Of a DNA stretch of 48,336 bases, positions 17,136 to 26,623 are shown in pieces; the stretch's first letter is position 1, and every line of letters begins with the position of its first letter. The stretch spans positions 1-48,336 of the forward strand of contig JBFELO010000019.1 in NCBI GenBank assembly GCA_041552055.1. Reading direction: 5' to 3'. Source of the stretch: JBFELO01 sp041552055. Its GTDB lineage: Bacteria > Acidobacteriota > Thermoanaerobaculia > Thermoanaerobaculales > Sulfomarinibacteraceae. The notes under the pieces were generated by a model. It was not told where the DNA came from and made no database searches. It was given only the letters and a program-made list of their open reading frames with translations. The position numbers were made by a program, and so were the translations under genes.

Positions 17136-17421
17136 TCCGCGCCGCCGCCGCGGCACGCTCCGCAGTCTCAGTTGACGTTCGAAATCTACACCAGCTCGAG
17201 TTCTGGGGTGCTCGTGACCGCCTCCCCGGGTTCACCGAACGCGTTGCCGGCACCGTGGACCCTAGCCACCTGCGTTCTCGTTTCGAGCAACCTGCCCGAG
17301 AGCGCTTCTCAGGAATTCAACAACCAGACTGGCTACTTCTTTCGCCCACTCCAAAGCTCGATCCAGCGACCCAGTGCGCGCCGGAGGGCCCGGAGATATT
17401 CCGATTCCACCGGAGAGTCGA

Positions 17422-20400
17422 CTAACTCGAGTCCGCCGACGCCGGTATATTGTCGTTGCCCGCGTCTCTTTGCGACCGCTTCTGCCTCGGCTTGAGAACC
17501 TCTCTCGCGTGCTCGATCTCAGCCGCGGTGACCGCCTCGCGCAACCCCTCCATCGACTTCATGACCTCGGCGAACTTCGTGCCCTCCGCGGCGCTGATCC
17601 ACTCGAGCTGTAGACGCTCGGGGCGCACTCCGGCCCGCTCGAGCTTGTTCCAGAGCTTGTGCACCCGCTTCACCGTCTGCCGGTTGGCGTCGATGTAGTG
17701 GCAGTCGGCAAAGTGGCATCCAGACACGAGCACCACCGGGGCACCGCATCTGAACGCCTCGAGCACCATGTCCTCAGATACCCGACCGGAGCACATGGTT
17801 CGGATGAGGTGTCCGGTGGGGGGGTACTGGAGACGCGAGATGCCGGCCATGTCGGCGCCCGCGTACGAGCACCAGTTGCACGCGAACACGACGACCTTGT
17901 CTTCTGGGTCCTCCTCGAGCATGGCGCGGACCTGCGCCAACAGTTGATCGTCGGTGAAGTGCCGCATGGTGATGGCACCGGTCGGGCACGCGGCCGCGCA
18001 CGTCCCACAACCAGCGCACAGCGCTTTGACGAGCTGCGCCGGTTCTTTCTTCTCCCACTGGATCGCCTGAAACGGGCACACTGACGCGCACAGGCCGCAG
18101 TTGCTGCATTCCGCCTGCTCCACCTCGCCGATGGTCGCTTGCAGCTTGACGGTGTCCGCGGCGAGGAACACCGAGGCCTTGGCCGCCGCCGCCGAGGCCT
18201 GGGCGACGGAGTCGACGATGTCCTTGGGACCGTGCGCCGTGCCGGCCAACAGCACGCCTTCCACGCCGGTCTCCACCGGTGCGAGCTCGGGATGCCGCTC
18301 CAGGAAGAACCCGTCCAGTCCCACAGGGACCTTGAGCATTTCGTGCAGCACGTCTGTGGCAGGCTGCGCCGGCCTCATTCCGATGCTGAGGACGACCAGA
18401 TCGGTCGGCACCTCGACCCGACGACCAAGAAGCTCGTCGTAGCATCTCACCACCTCGGCGCGTTGATCGCCCACAACCTCCGCCCTTTCCCCCGACGGTA
18501 TTCGGACGAACAGGACCCCCATCCCCCGGGCCTCGCGGTACATCTCCTCGGCACCGGTCGAGACGGTCCGAATGTCTCGGTAGAAGATCGTGGTGTCGAT
18601 GCCCTGCCGCTGCAGTTGCATCGCCTGTTTGATGGCGGTGGGACAGCAGTAGCGCGAACAGCCGGTGAAGCCGTCCTGCTCCCTCGACCCCACGCACAGG
18701 ATGAACGAAGCCGCCTTGGGCCGTCTGCGGTGGATTCTGAACCCCTCCTCGTTTCTATAGAACGCCCGCTCGAGCTCGACGCTGGTGATCACGTTCGGCA
18801 GTTCACCGTACCCGTACTCGCCGTTCGGGTCGTACAGATCGGCACCGGTGGCGAGGATGATCGTCCCGACGTGCAACCCCTTTTCAGTCGCACCACTCAG
18901 CCTCACCTCGAAGTTGCCAACGAAACCGGTGATCGACTCTACCTCTGTGTTCAACAAGACCCTGGCCTTGGTCTTCTTGAGTCGTTTGAGCTTCCGGTCG
19001 AGCACCTCCGCCGCCGGTCTCATGTTCGGGTATAAGTACTTGAGGTTCGGTTCGGCGAGACGACCCCCGAGCCGGTCTTGCCTCTCCACGATGGTGACCG
19101 AAAAACCCTGAGCCGCCACGTCGGTGGCCGCCTGGATGCCGGCGATTCCCCCTCCGATGACCAGCGCGGCAGGGATCATGGGTGCCTCACCCTCGAACAG
19201 GGGCTCCAGGTGACGGGCCCTGGCGACCCCCATGCGGATGAGGGTTCTGGCCTTGTCCTGGGCACCCTCCTGTTGCCTTGCATGGACCCACGAGCACTGG
19301 TCCCGAATGTTGACCATCTCCAGCATGTAGGGATTGAAGCCGATCCCCGAACAGGCCCCCCGGAACACCGGCTCATGGGTCCGCGGCGTGCAGGCGGCCA
19401 CCACCATGCGGTTCACATTGTGCTCACGGATGAGCTCGGCCAGCGCATCCTGGCCGGTGGACGAGCACGCGAACAGGTCGGTCGTGGCCACCACCACATC
19501 CTGCAGGGAGGACGCGTAGTCGGCGAGTCCGTCGACGTCCAAAACACCCGCCACGTTGACGCCACAGTGGCACACCATGACACCGATCCTCGGCGGACCG
19601 GAAAGGTCCATGGGTTCGACGGGCTCTTCCTTCTCCTCGATGCGGTGTCCGGCCAGGAACAGCTGTGCCCTCGCGGCGGCCGCCGATGCCTGCGCCACGC
19701 AGTCCGGGATCACCTGCGGCCCCACCGAACTGCCGCAGGCGAAGATCCCACCCCGAGTGGTCTCTACCGCGGACACCGCGGGGTCTTTTCGAGCGATGAA
19801 GCCGTGCTCGTCGGTCGCGATTCGAAGCGTCTTGGCGAGCCTGACAGCGCCCTCGTTTGGAGCCGCTGCCACCGACAGCACCACGAGATCGGCAGGGATC
19901 CGTCTCTGCACGTGCCCGATCGTGTCCTCGACGAAGAGTTCGAGGGTTTCATCGTGCGGTACCAGATCAATCTTCGCGGGCCGTCCGCGAACGTAGGTGG
20001 CACTCTGCTCCTTCAGCGAACGCGCCACAAAGTCGTCGAACCCCTTGCCGAATGCCCGAAGGTCGGTGTAGAGGATCGTGATCTCCTCCACCTCGGGGTC
20101 GTGCTGGCGGATCAACATCGAGTCCTTGACCGCGTTCATGCAGCAGAACCGGCTACAGTAAAAGCGCCCCCCCTCACCACGGGCGCCGACACACTGGACG
20201 ATCACGATCCGCCTTGGCGTCTGCAGGTCGGAGGGGCGTACCACATGTCCCTGGGTCACCCCGGACGCGTTGAGCATTCGCTCCAACTCGAGGCTGGTGA
20301 TCACGTTGGGAAAACGACCATAGCCGTAGTTGCCAAGCTTTTTCGCATCGAACTCCTGGAACCCGACAGCAACCAGAATCGAGCCGACGTCGATCTCGAT

Positions 20401-20985
20401 CTCCTCCGGCAGCATGTCGAAGTCGATCGCATCGGGTTCGCAGGCTCTGACACAGTGATCGCAGAACAGAATGGTGTCGTTGAGGCACGCGTCCAGATCG
20501 ATGGCGTACGCGGCAGGCACGGACTGTGGAAACGGCCGGTAGATGGCCTTGCGCGCCTTCAGCCCAACGTCGAACTCGTTGCCCCCCACCTGGGGGCAGA
20601 CGTCCACGCACAGCCCGCAGGCAACGCAGAGGTCCTCTCGCACGTAGCGCGGATTCTTGCGAACCCGTACTCGGAAATCGCCGGGCCGGCCCCGACACCC
20701 CGTGACTTCTGCATTGGTGACGACGTCAATCAGAGGATGCCGACCGGCATCCATGGCCTTGGGCCCGAGGATTCAGATGGAGCAGTCCATGGTGGGAAAG
20801 GTCTTGTCGAGCTGCGCCATGCGGCCGCCCAGCGTTGGACCCTTCTCTACCAGGGTTACTGGAATCCGCGCGTCGGCCAGGTCCAATGCCGCCTGAATCC
20901 CGGCTATACCCCCACCTATCACGAGGGCACGCTTCTTCCTGACAGGTTCCAACTCCTCTTCCGGCTCATCGGGTAGCAAGTCCAC
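17422..20985 (-). CDS. hdrA: Double-module HdrA selenoprotein fused to MvhD (hdrA1)
   Basis: Reading through UGA at 20773-20775 (Sec71) gives 1187 residues. GTG 20985 is the start (AGGGGGTGGAG upstream). Module 1 has the FAD loop at about 23-29 (IGGGIAG), the Sec motif FPTMDCSI-U-ILGPK, ferredoxin-type cysteines at 120-130 and 175-182, and the CVGARG...CSRFCC cluster motif at 265-282. Module 2 starts with the HdrA N-domain (VCHCGVN, about 470-590), then a second FAD loop (about 611), CVGSR...CSRYCC (764-781) and two [4Fe-4S] motifs (960-1000). Residues about 1030-1162 are MvhD-like (FACNWCSYAG...SGCHFADCHY), the [2Fe-2S] electron-entry unit. In module 2 the Cys/Sec segment is replaced by KYLYPNMRPA. 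It probably acts as the flavin hub with HdrB and HdrC encoded just upstream. Confidence 0.85.
20735..20775 (-). promoter_or_regulatory. UGA codon and SECIS-like hairpin of hdrA1
   Basis: On the minus strand UGA (20773-20775) is followed after 20 bases by GGATGCCGGTCGGCATCC (20735-20752), a 7-bp stem with a GGTC loop. The loop begins with G and lies 27 bases from UGA, within the range known for bacterial SECIS elements, and the GGUC loop equals that of E. coli fdhF. Confidence 0.7.
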
Positions 20986-21093
20986 GCTCCACCCCCTGTG
21001 ACGATATTGCCACGTCGAGCGGGAGGTCACTTCGCCAACCAACCAGGCCGACATCGCCACCCGATGCAGCCCGTCCGACGCGGTCGCTCGTTG

Positions 21094-22017
21094 TCAGGCA
21101 CCCGTTCCGCTGGTAGCAACTCTCCCTACTTCAACGGGTGCATCGGTGTTCTCGAACCGGCGCAGGCACTCCGGTTTAAACCGCTGTCGCTCGAAACCCA
21201 ACTTGTCGAGAGGGACGCCCTGGGCAAAGGCGAGCAACTGGAAGTAATAGATCGGCGGGGTGTGGAAGTCCTCCTCGAACAACTTGGAGACCTTCATCTG
21301 GCCGTGGTCGAACTGGCCGAAACAGGTGGGACAGATCATTCCGAGCAAATCCGCCTGCTCTTCGTTCACCGTCGACAGTAGATCGTGCATCATCTTGTTC
21401 GGGATGTCATCGTCCTGGCACGCCTTGCCGCAGCACAGGTACCAGTTACGATGGCGTACAGGGGAGGCGCCGAGAGCCTCCACCAAGCGCTCCATCACCT
21501 CCGGATTGTCGGGGTTGTCCACGTTCATGATGCGGCTCGGTTTGAGCAGGTGGCAGCCGTAGTGGATTGCCACCTTGAGCCCTTCGAGCGGCCGAACAAC
21601 CGACGCGCGCACCGCGTCGTATCCGACTTCGTCCCGAACAAGGGTGGCGATGTGGCGCACCCGGCTAGTGCCCTTGTACTCTCGGCCGATCCGCCCCAAG
21701 CGCTCGTTCACCTGACCCCTCAGGTCGTCGTCGTCGTGGAGCAGGTGGTAGGTCTCTGATAGCGTCGCCGTGCAACCCGAACAGTTCGTGAAGATGTCGA
21801 GGTCGAGATCTTCGGCCAGCGTCAGATTCCGCGCCGCCACCGTCAGCCAGGCCACCTTGTCTTTGGACTTGAAGTAGATGGGATCCGGGCAGCATGACGC
21901 GCCCTCGAGGTCGACGATTCCAACCCCGAGTTTGGGCAGGGTTTCGCGGATCGCGAACTCCATGGCAGGGTGCCGCGCCGGGATCAGGCATCCGGGGAAG
22001 AACGCGAATCGTTTCAT
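21094..22017 (-). CDS. hdrB: HdrB-like CCG-domain subunit
   Basis: A 307-residue protein with two cysteine-rich CCG domains, the unit that in methanogens carries the two noncubane [4Fe-4S] clusters reducing the CoM-S-S-CoB disulfide. Visible motifs are FFPGCLIPARHP, GASCCPDPIY and TNCSGC in the first half, then HYGCHLLKPSR, LCCGKACQ and CPTCFGQFD in the second. The true substrate in a bacterium is unknown. The ATG overlaps the hdrC stop by 4 bases, the usual CB order, and hdrA1 follows 108 bases on, so HdrC-HdrB-HdrA1 probably form one complex. The C-terminal 30 residues extend past the family core. Confidence 0.92.
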   Translation of the reverse strand: MKRFAFFPGCLIPARHPAMEFAIRETLPKLGVGIVDLEGASCCPDPIYFKSKDKVAWLTVAARNLTLAEDLDLDIFTNCSGCTATLSETYHLLHDDDDLRGQVNERLGRIGREYKGTSRVRHIATLVRDEVGYDAVRASVVRPLEGLKVAIHYGCHLLKPSRIMNVDNPDNPEVMERLVEALGASPVRHRNWYLCCGKACQDDDIPNKMMHDLLSTVNEEQADLLGMICPTCFGQFDHGQMKVSKLFEEDFHTPPIYYFQLLAFAQGVPLDKLGFERQRFKPECLRRFENTDAPVEVGRVATSGTGA

Positions 22018-22526
22018 GGTGCACCCCCCTCTTCGGCCGCCGGCTCCAGTATCTTGGCTATCTCATCCATCGGTACCGGAGGCAGCGGAGAAAGTCCGAA
22101 CTTGGCACGCTGCTTGTCTATCGCGGGGTTGGGCGGCACGGTGCGACCGGATTCCTCGAAGGTCTTGATCACCCTCTCGGCGGCCACGGGAGCAAGACCC
22201 CGATCGGCCAACATGTTCTTCATGGAGATGATCACCTCGACCGGCTTCACCTGCTGCGGGCATCGCTCGTGACAGTTGTAGCAGTTCGTGCAGTCCCAGA
22301 GAATCGAGTCCTCCCGAATCAGCTCGTCCCCGAGGCCGTACAGCACCATGAGCATGATCTCGCGCGGGTTGAAAGCGCCTTCGGAGTAGGTGCTGGCCGG
22401 ACAGTCCCCCACGCACGCGCCGCATTGGTAACAATAATTCGCCAGGTCTCCCTCGACCTTCTCCGCCAGCTCACGCTTGAAGGCGAAATCGACTCGGACT
22501 ACGTCGTCTTTCGTTTTCGAGGCCAT
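22014..22526 (-). CDS. hdrC: HdrC-like double [4Fe-4S] ferredoxin subunit
   Basis: A 170-residue electron-transfer subunit with two [4Fe-4S] motifs, CYQCGACVGDCP and CTNCYNCHERCP, each on a helical scaffold typical of HdrC. It passes electrons between HdrA and HdrB. A GTG directly before the ATG (22529) could also be the start; GGGAGG lies 8 bases before the ATG and 5 before the GTG. It overlaps hdrB by 4 bases. A 136-base gap separates it from the zinc-ribbon gene upstream. Confidence 0.92.
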   Translation of the reverse strand: MASKTKDDVVRVDFAFKRELAEKVEGDLANYCYQCGACVGDCPASTYSEGAFNPREIMLMVLYGLGDELIREDSILWDCTNCYNCHERCPQQVKPVEVIISMKNMLADRGLAPVAAERVIKTFEESGRTVPPNPAIDKQRAKFGLSPLPPVPMDEIAKILEPAAEEGGAP

Positions 22527-22662
22527 CACAGCCGCCTCCCTGTCCGGACGCCGGTTCCCGTATTCGGGATACTACGGTTCATTCCACCCAACCAGATCAT
22601 CCACACGCGGTCGGGCGGGTACTCGGTATCACGTCTCGGGTATCTGGGCCCTGTCGCCATCA

Positions 22663-22818
22663 TCAGTTCACCGGAGTCTTCTTCTTCTTGAGGTGACGGA
22701 TCGAGTTGGAGCGGCACTTTGGGCACGACCGCTCCTTGTCCTCGCCCTTCTCGACCTTCTCCTCGTACTCGTGTCCGCACATCATACAGCGGAAGTTTTC
22801 AATGGTCACCGTGGCCAT
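22663..22818 (-). CDS. Small zinc-ribbon protein (51 residues)
   Basis: A short gene: MATVTIENFRCMMCGHEY, a charged linker, then ERSCPKCRSNSIRHLKKKKT. The two CxxC knuckles separated by about 17 residues make a rubredoxin-like or FmdB-like zinc ribbon with a basic tail. The start ATG 22818 has GGGAGG upstream (22825-22830). It is co-directional with hdrA2 (46 bases upstream) and hdrC (downstream). It could be a small electron carrier or an assembly or stability factor for the complex; sequence does not decide between metal types (Zn or Fe). Confidence 0.8.
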   Translation of the reverse strand: MATVTIENFRCMMCGHEYEEKVEKGEDKERSCPKCRSNSIRHLKKKKTPVN

Positions 22819-22864
22819 CCACGCCTCCCTCTCGTCCGCAATCCGTAATCCGCAATCATTGTCT

Positions 22865-25321
22865 TCATGCCGGCGGGACCGCCTCCACCTTTTCTTTGAA
22901 AGCCGGCTTCTTCTTCGGCTTGGGCTTCAGCGCCTCCATGGCGTGTTCGATCTCATCCATCGTCACCGTTTGGCGCAGTTCCTCCATCTGGTGCATCACC
23001 TTGGCGAACTTCTGCCCCTCGGCGGCGCTGATCCATTCCAGCTGCAGCCGCTCTGGCCGCACTCCTGCTTTCTCGAGCTTGTTCCACAGCTTCTGCACGC
23101 GTTGCACGGTCTGACGATTGGCGTTGATGTAGTGGCAGTCGGCGTAATGGCAGCCGGACACCAGCACCACCGGAGCGCCGCACCGGAACGCCTCGAGCAC
23201 CATCTCTTCGGACACACGGGCCGAACACATGGTTCTGATCATGCGGTTGGAGGAGGGGTACTGGATACGCGAGATGCCGGCCATGTCACCGCCGGCATAG
23301 GAGCACCAGTTGCAGGCAAAGCCGAACACCTTCTCCTGATTGTTTTCGGCCAGGATGGCGCGGATCTGCGCCATGATCTGGTCATCGGTGAAGTGGCGCA
23401 TCTTAACGGCGCCAAAGGTGCAGGCAGCGCCACAGTTCCCACAACCGGCACAGGCGGCCTCGATCACCGTGGCCACGTCGCCCTTCTGCCAGTGGATGGC
23501 GCCGTAGGGGCACACCTTGGCGCAGATGCCGCACTTGTTGCACAGCTCTTCGTCGATGACACTGGTGATCGCCTCGATCTCGATCTTGCCGGCGTTCAGC
23601 AGCGCGCCGGCGCGCGAGGCCGAAGCGCCCGCCTGGCATACCGAGTCCTTGATGTCCTTGGGCGACTCGCAGAAGCCGGCGAAGAACACCCCGCGCGTGG
23701 GCGCGTCGACCGGCTTCAGCTTGGGGTGCGACTCCAGGAAGAAGCCGTCCGAGGTCTTCGACAGGGTGAGCAGCTTGGAAAGCTTGTCGCGGTCCTTCGG
23801 CGGTACGACTCCTACCGACAACACGACCATGTCGAGCTCGTGGCGCTCGAGGGTGCCCGAGGTCGTGTTCTCGACGGTGATGGTCAGATTATTGGTCTCG
23901 GGATGTTCCTCGATGTCGCCCGGCAACCCCCGGATGTACCTGGTCCCGCTCTCCTTGGACCGTTGGAACATGTCCTCGAAGGACTTCCCGAACGCCCGAA
24001 TGTCCTGGTAAAAGACGAAGTTCTCCGTGTCCGGAGAGTGATCTGCCAGCAGCAGGGTGTCCTTGATCGTGTTCATGCAGCAGATGTTCGAGCAGTAGGG
24101 TCGACCGATCTTGGGGTTGCGCGAGCCCACGCACTGGATGAAACCGATTCGTTTGGGGCGCTCGCTGTCCGACGGCCGCACGAAATGTCCGGCGGTCGGG
24201 CCACCGGCACAGATCAGACGCTCGAACTCCATCGATGTGATGACATTCTCGAATCGGGTGTAGCCATACTCGTCCATTTCGGTGGGGTCATACACGTCCA
24301 GGCCGATCGCGACTATGATGGCTCCGACCTCCCGCACCACGATCTCATCCTGGTCGTCGAAGTTGATGGCGTCTTTCTCGCAGACGTCAGCACACTTGCC
24401 GCAGGCGATCGGGTTGTTCCCCAGGCAGTCATCCATATTGAGGATGAAGGAGCACGGCACCGCCTGGGGGAAGGGAATGTAGATGGCCTTACGCGTGCTG
24501 AGCCCCATCTGGAACTCGTCCGGCTTGACCTGCGGGCACACCTTGGAGCACTCCTCGCAGGCGTTGCACAGCTCCGGATCCACGTAGCGCGCCTTCTTGC
24601 GGATCTTGGCCGTGAAGTTGCCGATGTAACCGGAAACCTCTTCCACTTCGGAGTAGGTGAGCAGCTCGATGTTTGGATGCCGACCGGCATCGATGGCCTT
24701 AGGCCCGAGAATTCATATCGAGCAATCCATCGTGGGATAGGTCTTGTCCAGCTGCGCCATGATCCCACCGATGGATGGTTGCTTTTCCACCAGCACGACC
24801 TGGTGGCCGGCGTCCGCCAACTCGATGGCCGCCTCGATTCCGGACACCCCTCCACCGATCACCAGCGCTGCCTTGGTGACCGGCACGCTCATCTCCTCCT
24901 GCGGCTCCAAGAACCGCGCCCTGGCGACCGCGCTGGCCACCAGGTCCTTGGCCTTGTCCGTCGCACCCTCCCAGTCGCCGGGATGGACCCATGAGCAGTG
25001 CTCACGGAGGTTGGCCATCTCCATGAGGTATGGATTGAGGCCGCCCTCGAGAACACACTGGCGGAAGGTGGGTTCGTGCTGCCGCGGCGTACACGACGCC
25101 ACCACCACCCGGTTCAGCTTGTGCTCGAGGATCGCGTCCTTGATCTCGTTCTGACCCGGGTCGGCGCAGGTGTACTTGTTGCGAACCGCGCACACGACGT
25201 CCGGCAGTGTTTGCGCCCACTCCGTGAGCTCCCCGCAGTCCACGGCTCCAGCGATGTTGAGGCCGCAGTCGCAGACGAACACCCCTATCCGCAGTTCCTC
25301 GTCTTTTTCGAGCGTCGCCAT
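22865..25321 (-). CDS. hdrA: HdrA-MvhD fusion selenoprotein (hdrA2)
   Basis: Reading through UGA at 24713-24715 (Sec203) gives 818 residues, start ATG 25321 (GGGAG 7 bases upstream). This is the canonical single HdrA: N-domain RIGVFVCDCGLN (about 1-150), FAD loop IGGGVSGIEAA, Sec motif YPTMDCSI-U-ILGPK, ferredoxin cysteines CNACEECSKVCP and CGKCADVCE, cluster motif CVGSRN...CSNICC, and two C-terminal [4Fe-4S] motifs (CNKCGICAKVCP, CAGCGNCGAAC). An MvhD domain follows (FACNWCSYAGGD, SGCHYADCHY). The tail is Lys/Pro-rich. It is the most typical of the four paralogs and the best candidate for the ancestral bifurcating hub. It pairs naturally with HdrD, encoded 135 bases upstream. Confidence 0.87.
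24675..24715 (-). promoter_or_regulatory. UGA codon and SECIS-like hairpin of hdrA2
   Basis: UGA (24713-24715) is followed after 20 bases by a hairpin at 24675-24692 with the same GGTC loop. Its outermost pair is lost (C instead of G, because the codon is ATC rather than ATG), leaving 6 bp. All other bases from the GATGCC onward match the other three copies. Confidence 0.65.
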
Positions 25322-25336
25322 ATTCACGCTCCCTTT

Positions 25337-25440
25337 CTGGATGCTGGATGCTGGATGCTGGATGCTGGATCACCCACCCGCCCACAACACGAGGGTGGGA
25401 GTGGGAATCGAGCATCCAACATCCGGCGTCGAGCATCTGA
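25337..25440. repeat. Inverted array of heptamer repeats forming a long hairpin
   Basis: Four ATGCTGG heptamers run at 25341-25368. Opposite to them, at about 25409-25440, are four degenerate copies on the other strand (GATGCTC, GACGCCG, GATGTTG, GATGCTC). Between them CCCACCC and GGGTGGG pair, so the whole stretch can fold as one imperfect hairpin of about 100 bases. It fills the 135-base gap between hdrD and hdrA2. Confidence 0.65.
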
Positions 25441-25456
25441 AATCACTGATTTCTCC

Positions 25457-26593
25457 CTAAGTTTCGAGTACCTCGACAACGATCTCGGCGATGTCCTTCA
25501 TGTCGATTTGAATCTCATCTCCCAGGTTCGGGTCCTTCATGGCGCATCGGTAGTGGATCTGGCACTTGGGGCAGGAGGTCACCATGACCTCTGCCTCGGT
25601 GGCGCGCGCCTCGCGCAGGCGCTCGACCTGAATCTGCTTGGCGAAGCGGTCACAGTTCGACCAGGTCCCACCCGAGCAGCACATCGCGGACGGTCCGTGT
25701 CGCCTCATCTCTTCCAGATCAATCCCGGGCAGGGCCCCAAGGACCTCCCTCGGAGGGTCGTAGATCCCCAGGTGACGGCCCAGGCGACAGGGGTCCTGGT
25801 ACGTGATCCGTCGCTGATCGCCGTTCGAAAAGCTGAACTCATCCAGGTGTTCGGCCAGCCACTCCGTGATGTGCAGGATGTGCAGGCTGGTCCCCGTAAG
25901 AAACGGCTGGTAATCCATTCGCAACGTTCGGAGACACTCGGCGCAGGAGGTGACCACCACGGTCGCACCGCTCGCCTTGATGAGCTCGACGTTGTGCTTG
26001 GCGAGCGCCTCGAAGCTGGCGCGGTCACCGTTCCACAGCAGGTCGTGTCCGCAGCACCGCTCGTCGGGAGACACCACCGGCGTCACGTCGAGCGAATTGA
26101 ACAGCCGCACCGCCGCCTTCGTCCCGTTGAGCGTGGCCGACTCGTACTCCGGGAAGAACGCGTCGTAGTACATGGCGCAGCCGGTCCAGTAGAAGACCTC
26201 GCCCTCCTTCGGAGATGTTGCGAGCTCGTCCGAGATCCAACCGAGCCGGTCCTGCTGGGTGCCGCCCTGGGCCATCATCCGCATCACCGACTGCAGGGCG
26301 CCGCCATGCGGGCATTCCGGCTGCTGCCCATCGGTGTGCGCCAGCTCGCGAAGCCGCATGACGAGCTCGGTGTATTTCACCTTCGCCGGACACCGCGAAT
26401 CGCACAGGCTGCACGTCAGGCAGGCGGACAGCCCGTTGCTGGCGACGATCTCATCCTGGTGTCCCAGGTTGGTCGCCAGCACGTGCCGCCGCGGGCTGTA
26501 GTCGGCACCGCTTCTGGTAATCGGGCATGTGGCGGTGCATTTGCCACAGTCGTAGCACGCCCAGGCGTTGGTTTCTCTTGCCATGTCAATCAT
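25457..26593 (-). CDS. hdrD: HdrD-like protein (HdrC-HdrB fusion type)
   Basis: A 378-residue protein combining both heterodisulfide-type parts. Two N-terminal [4Fe-4S] motifs (CYDCGKCTATCP and CLTCSLCDSRCP) are followed by two CCG domains (WTGCAMYYD, ERCCGHDLLW, SCAECLRTL; then DPCRLGRHLG, MCCSGGTWSNCD, CPKCQIHY). In methanogens HdrD reduces heterodisulfide at the membrane; in bacteria such proteins act as disulfide- or thiol-active subunits of soluble complexes. No membrane partner (HdrE) is present. Start ATG 26593 with GGGGAG upstream. It lies 30 bases after mvhD and before hdrA2, giving this locus a second, independent CCG unit beside HdrBC. Confidence 0.9.
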   Translation of the reverse strand: MIDMARETNAWACYDCGKCTATCPITRSGADYSPRRHVLATNLGHQDEIVASNGLSACLTCSLCDSRCPAKVKYTELVMRLRELAHTDGQQPECPHGGALQSVMRMMAQGGTQQDRLGWISDELATSPKEGEVFYWTGCAMYYDAFFPEYESATLNGTKAAVRLFNSLDVTPVVSPDERCCGHDLLWNGDRASFEALAKHNVELIKASGATVVVTSCAECLRTLRMDYQPFLTGTSLHILHITEWLAEHLDEFSFSNGDQRRITYQDPCRLGRHLGIYDPPREVLGALPGIDLEEMRRHGPSAMCCSGGTWSNCDRFAKQIQVERLREARATEAEVMVTSCPKCQIHYRCAMKDPNLGDEIQIDMKDIAEIVVEVLET

Positions 26594-26623
26594 CAGCGTT
26601 TCTCCCCACGATTGGAGTCAACA

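Noticed and set aside
22530..22780. A minus-strand 84-codon frame overlapping the zinc-ribbon gene
   Set aside because: It is an out-of-frame shadow; the zinc-ribbon frame has CxxC motifs and a ribosome site.
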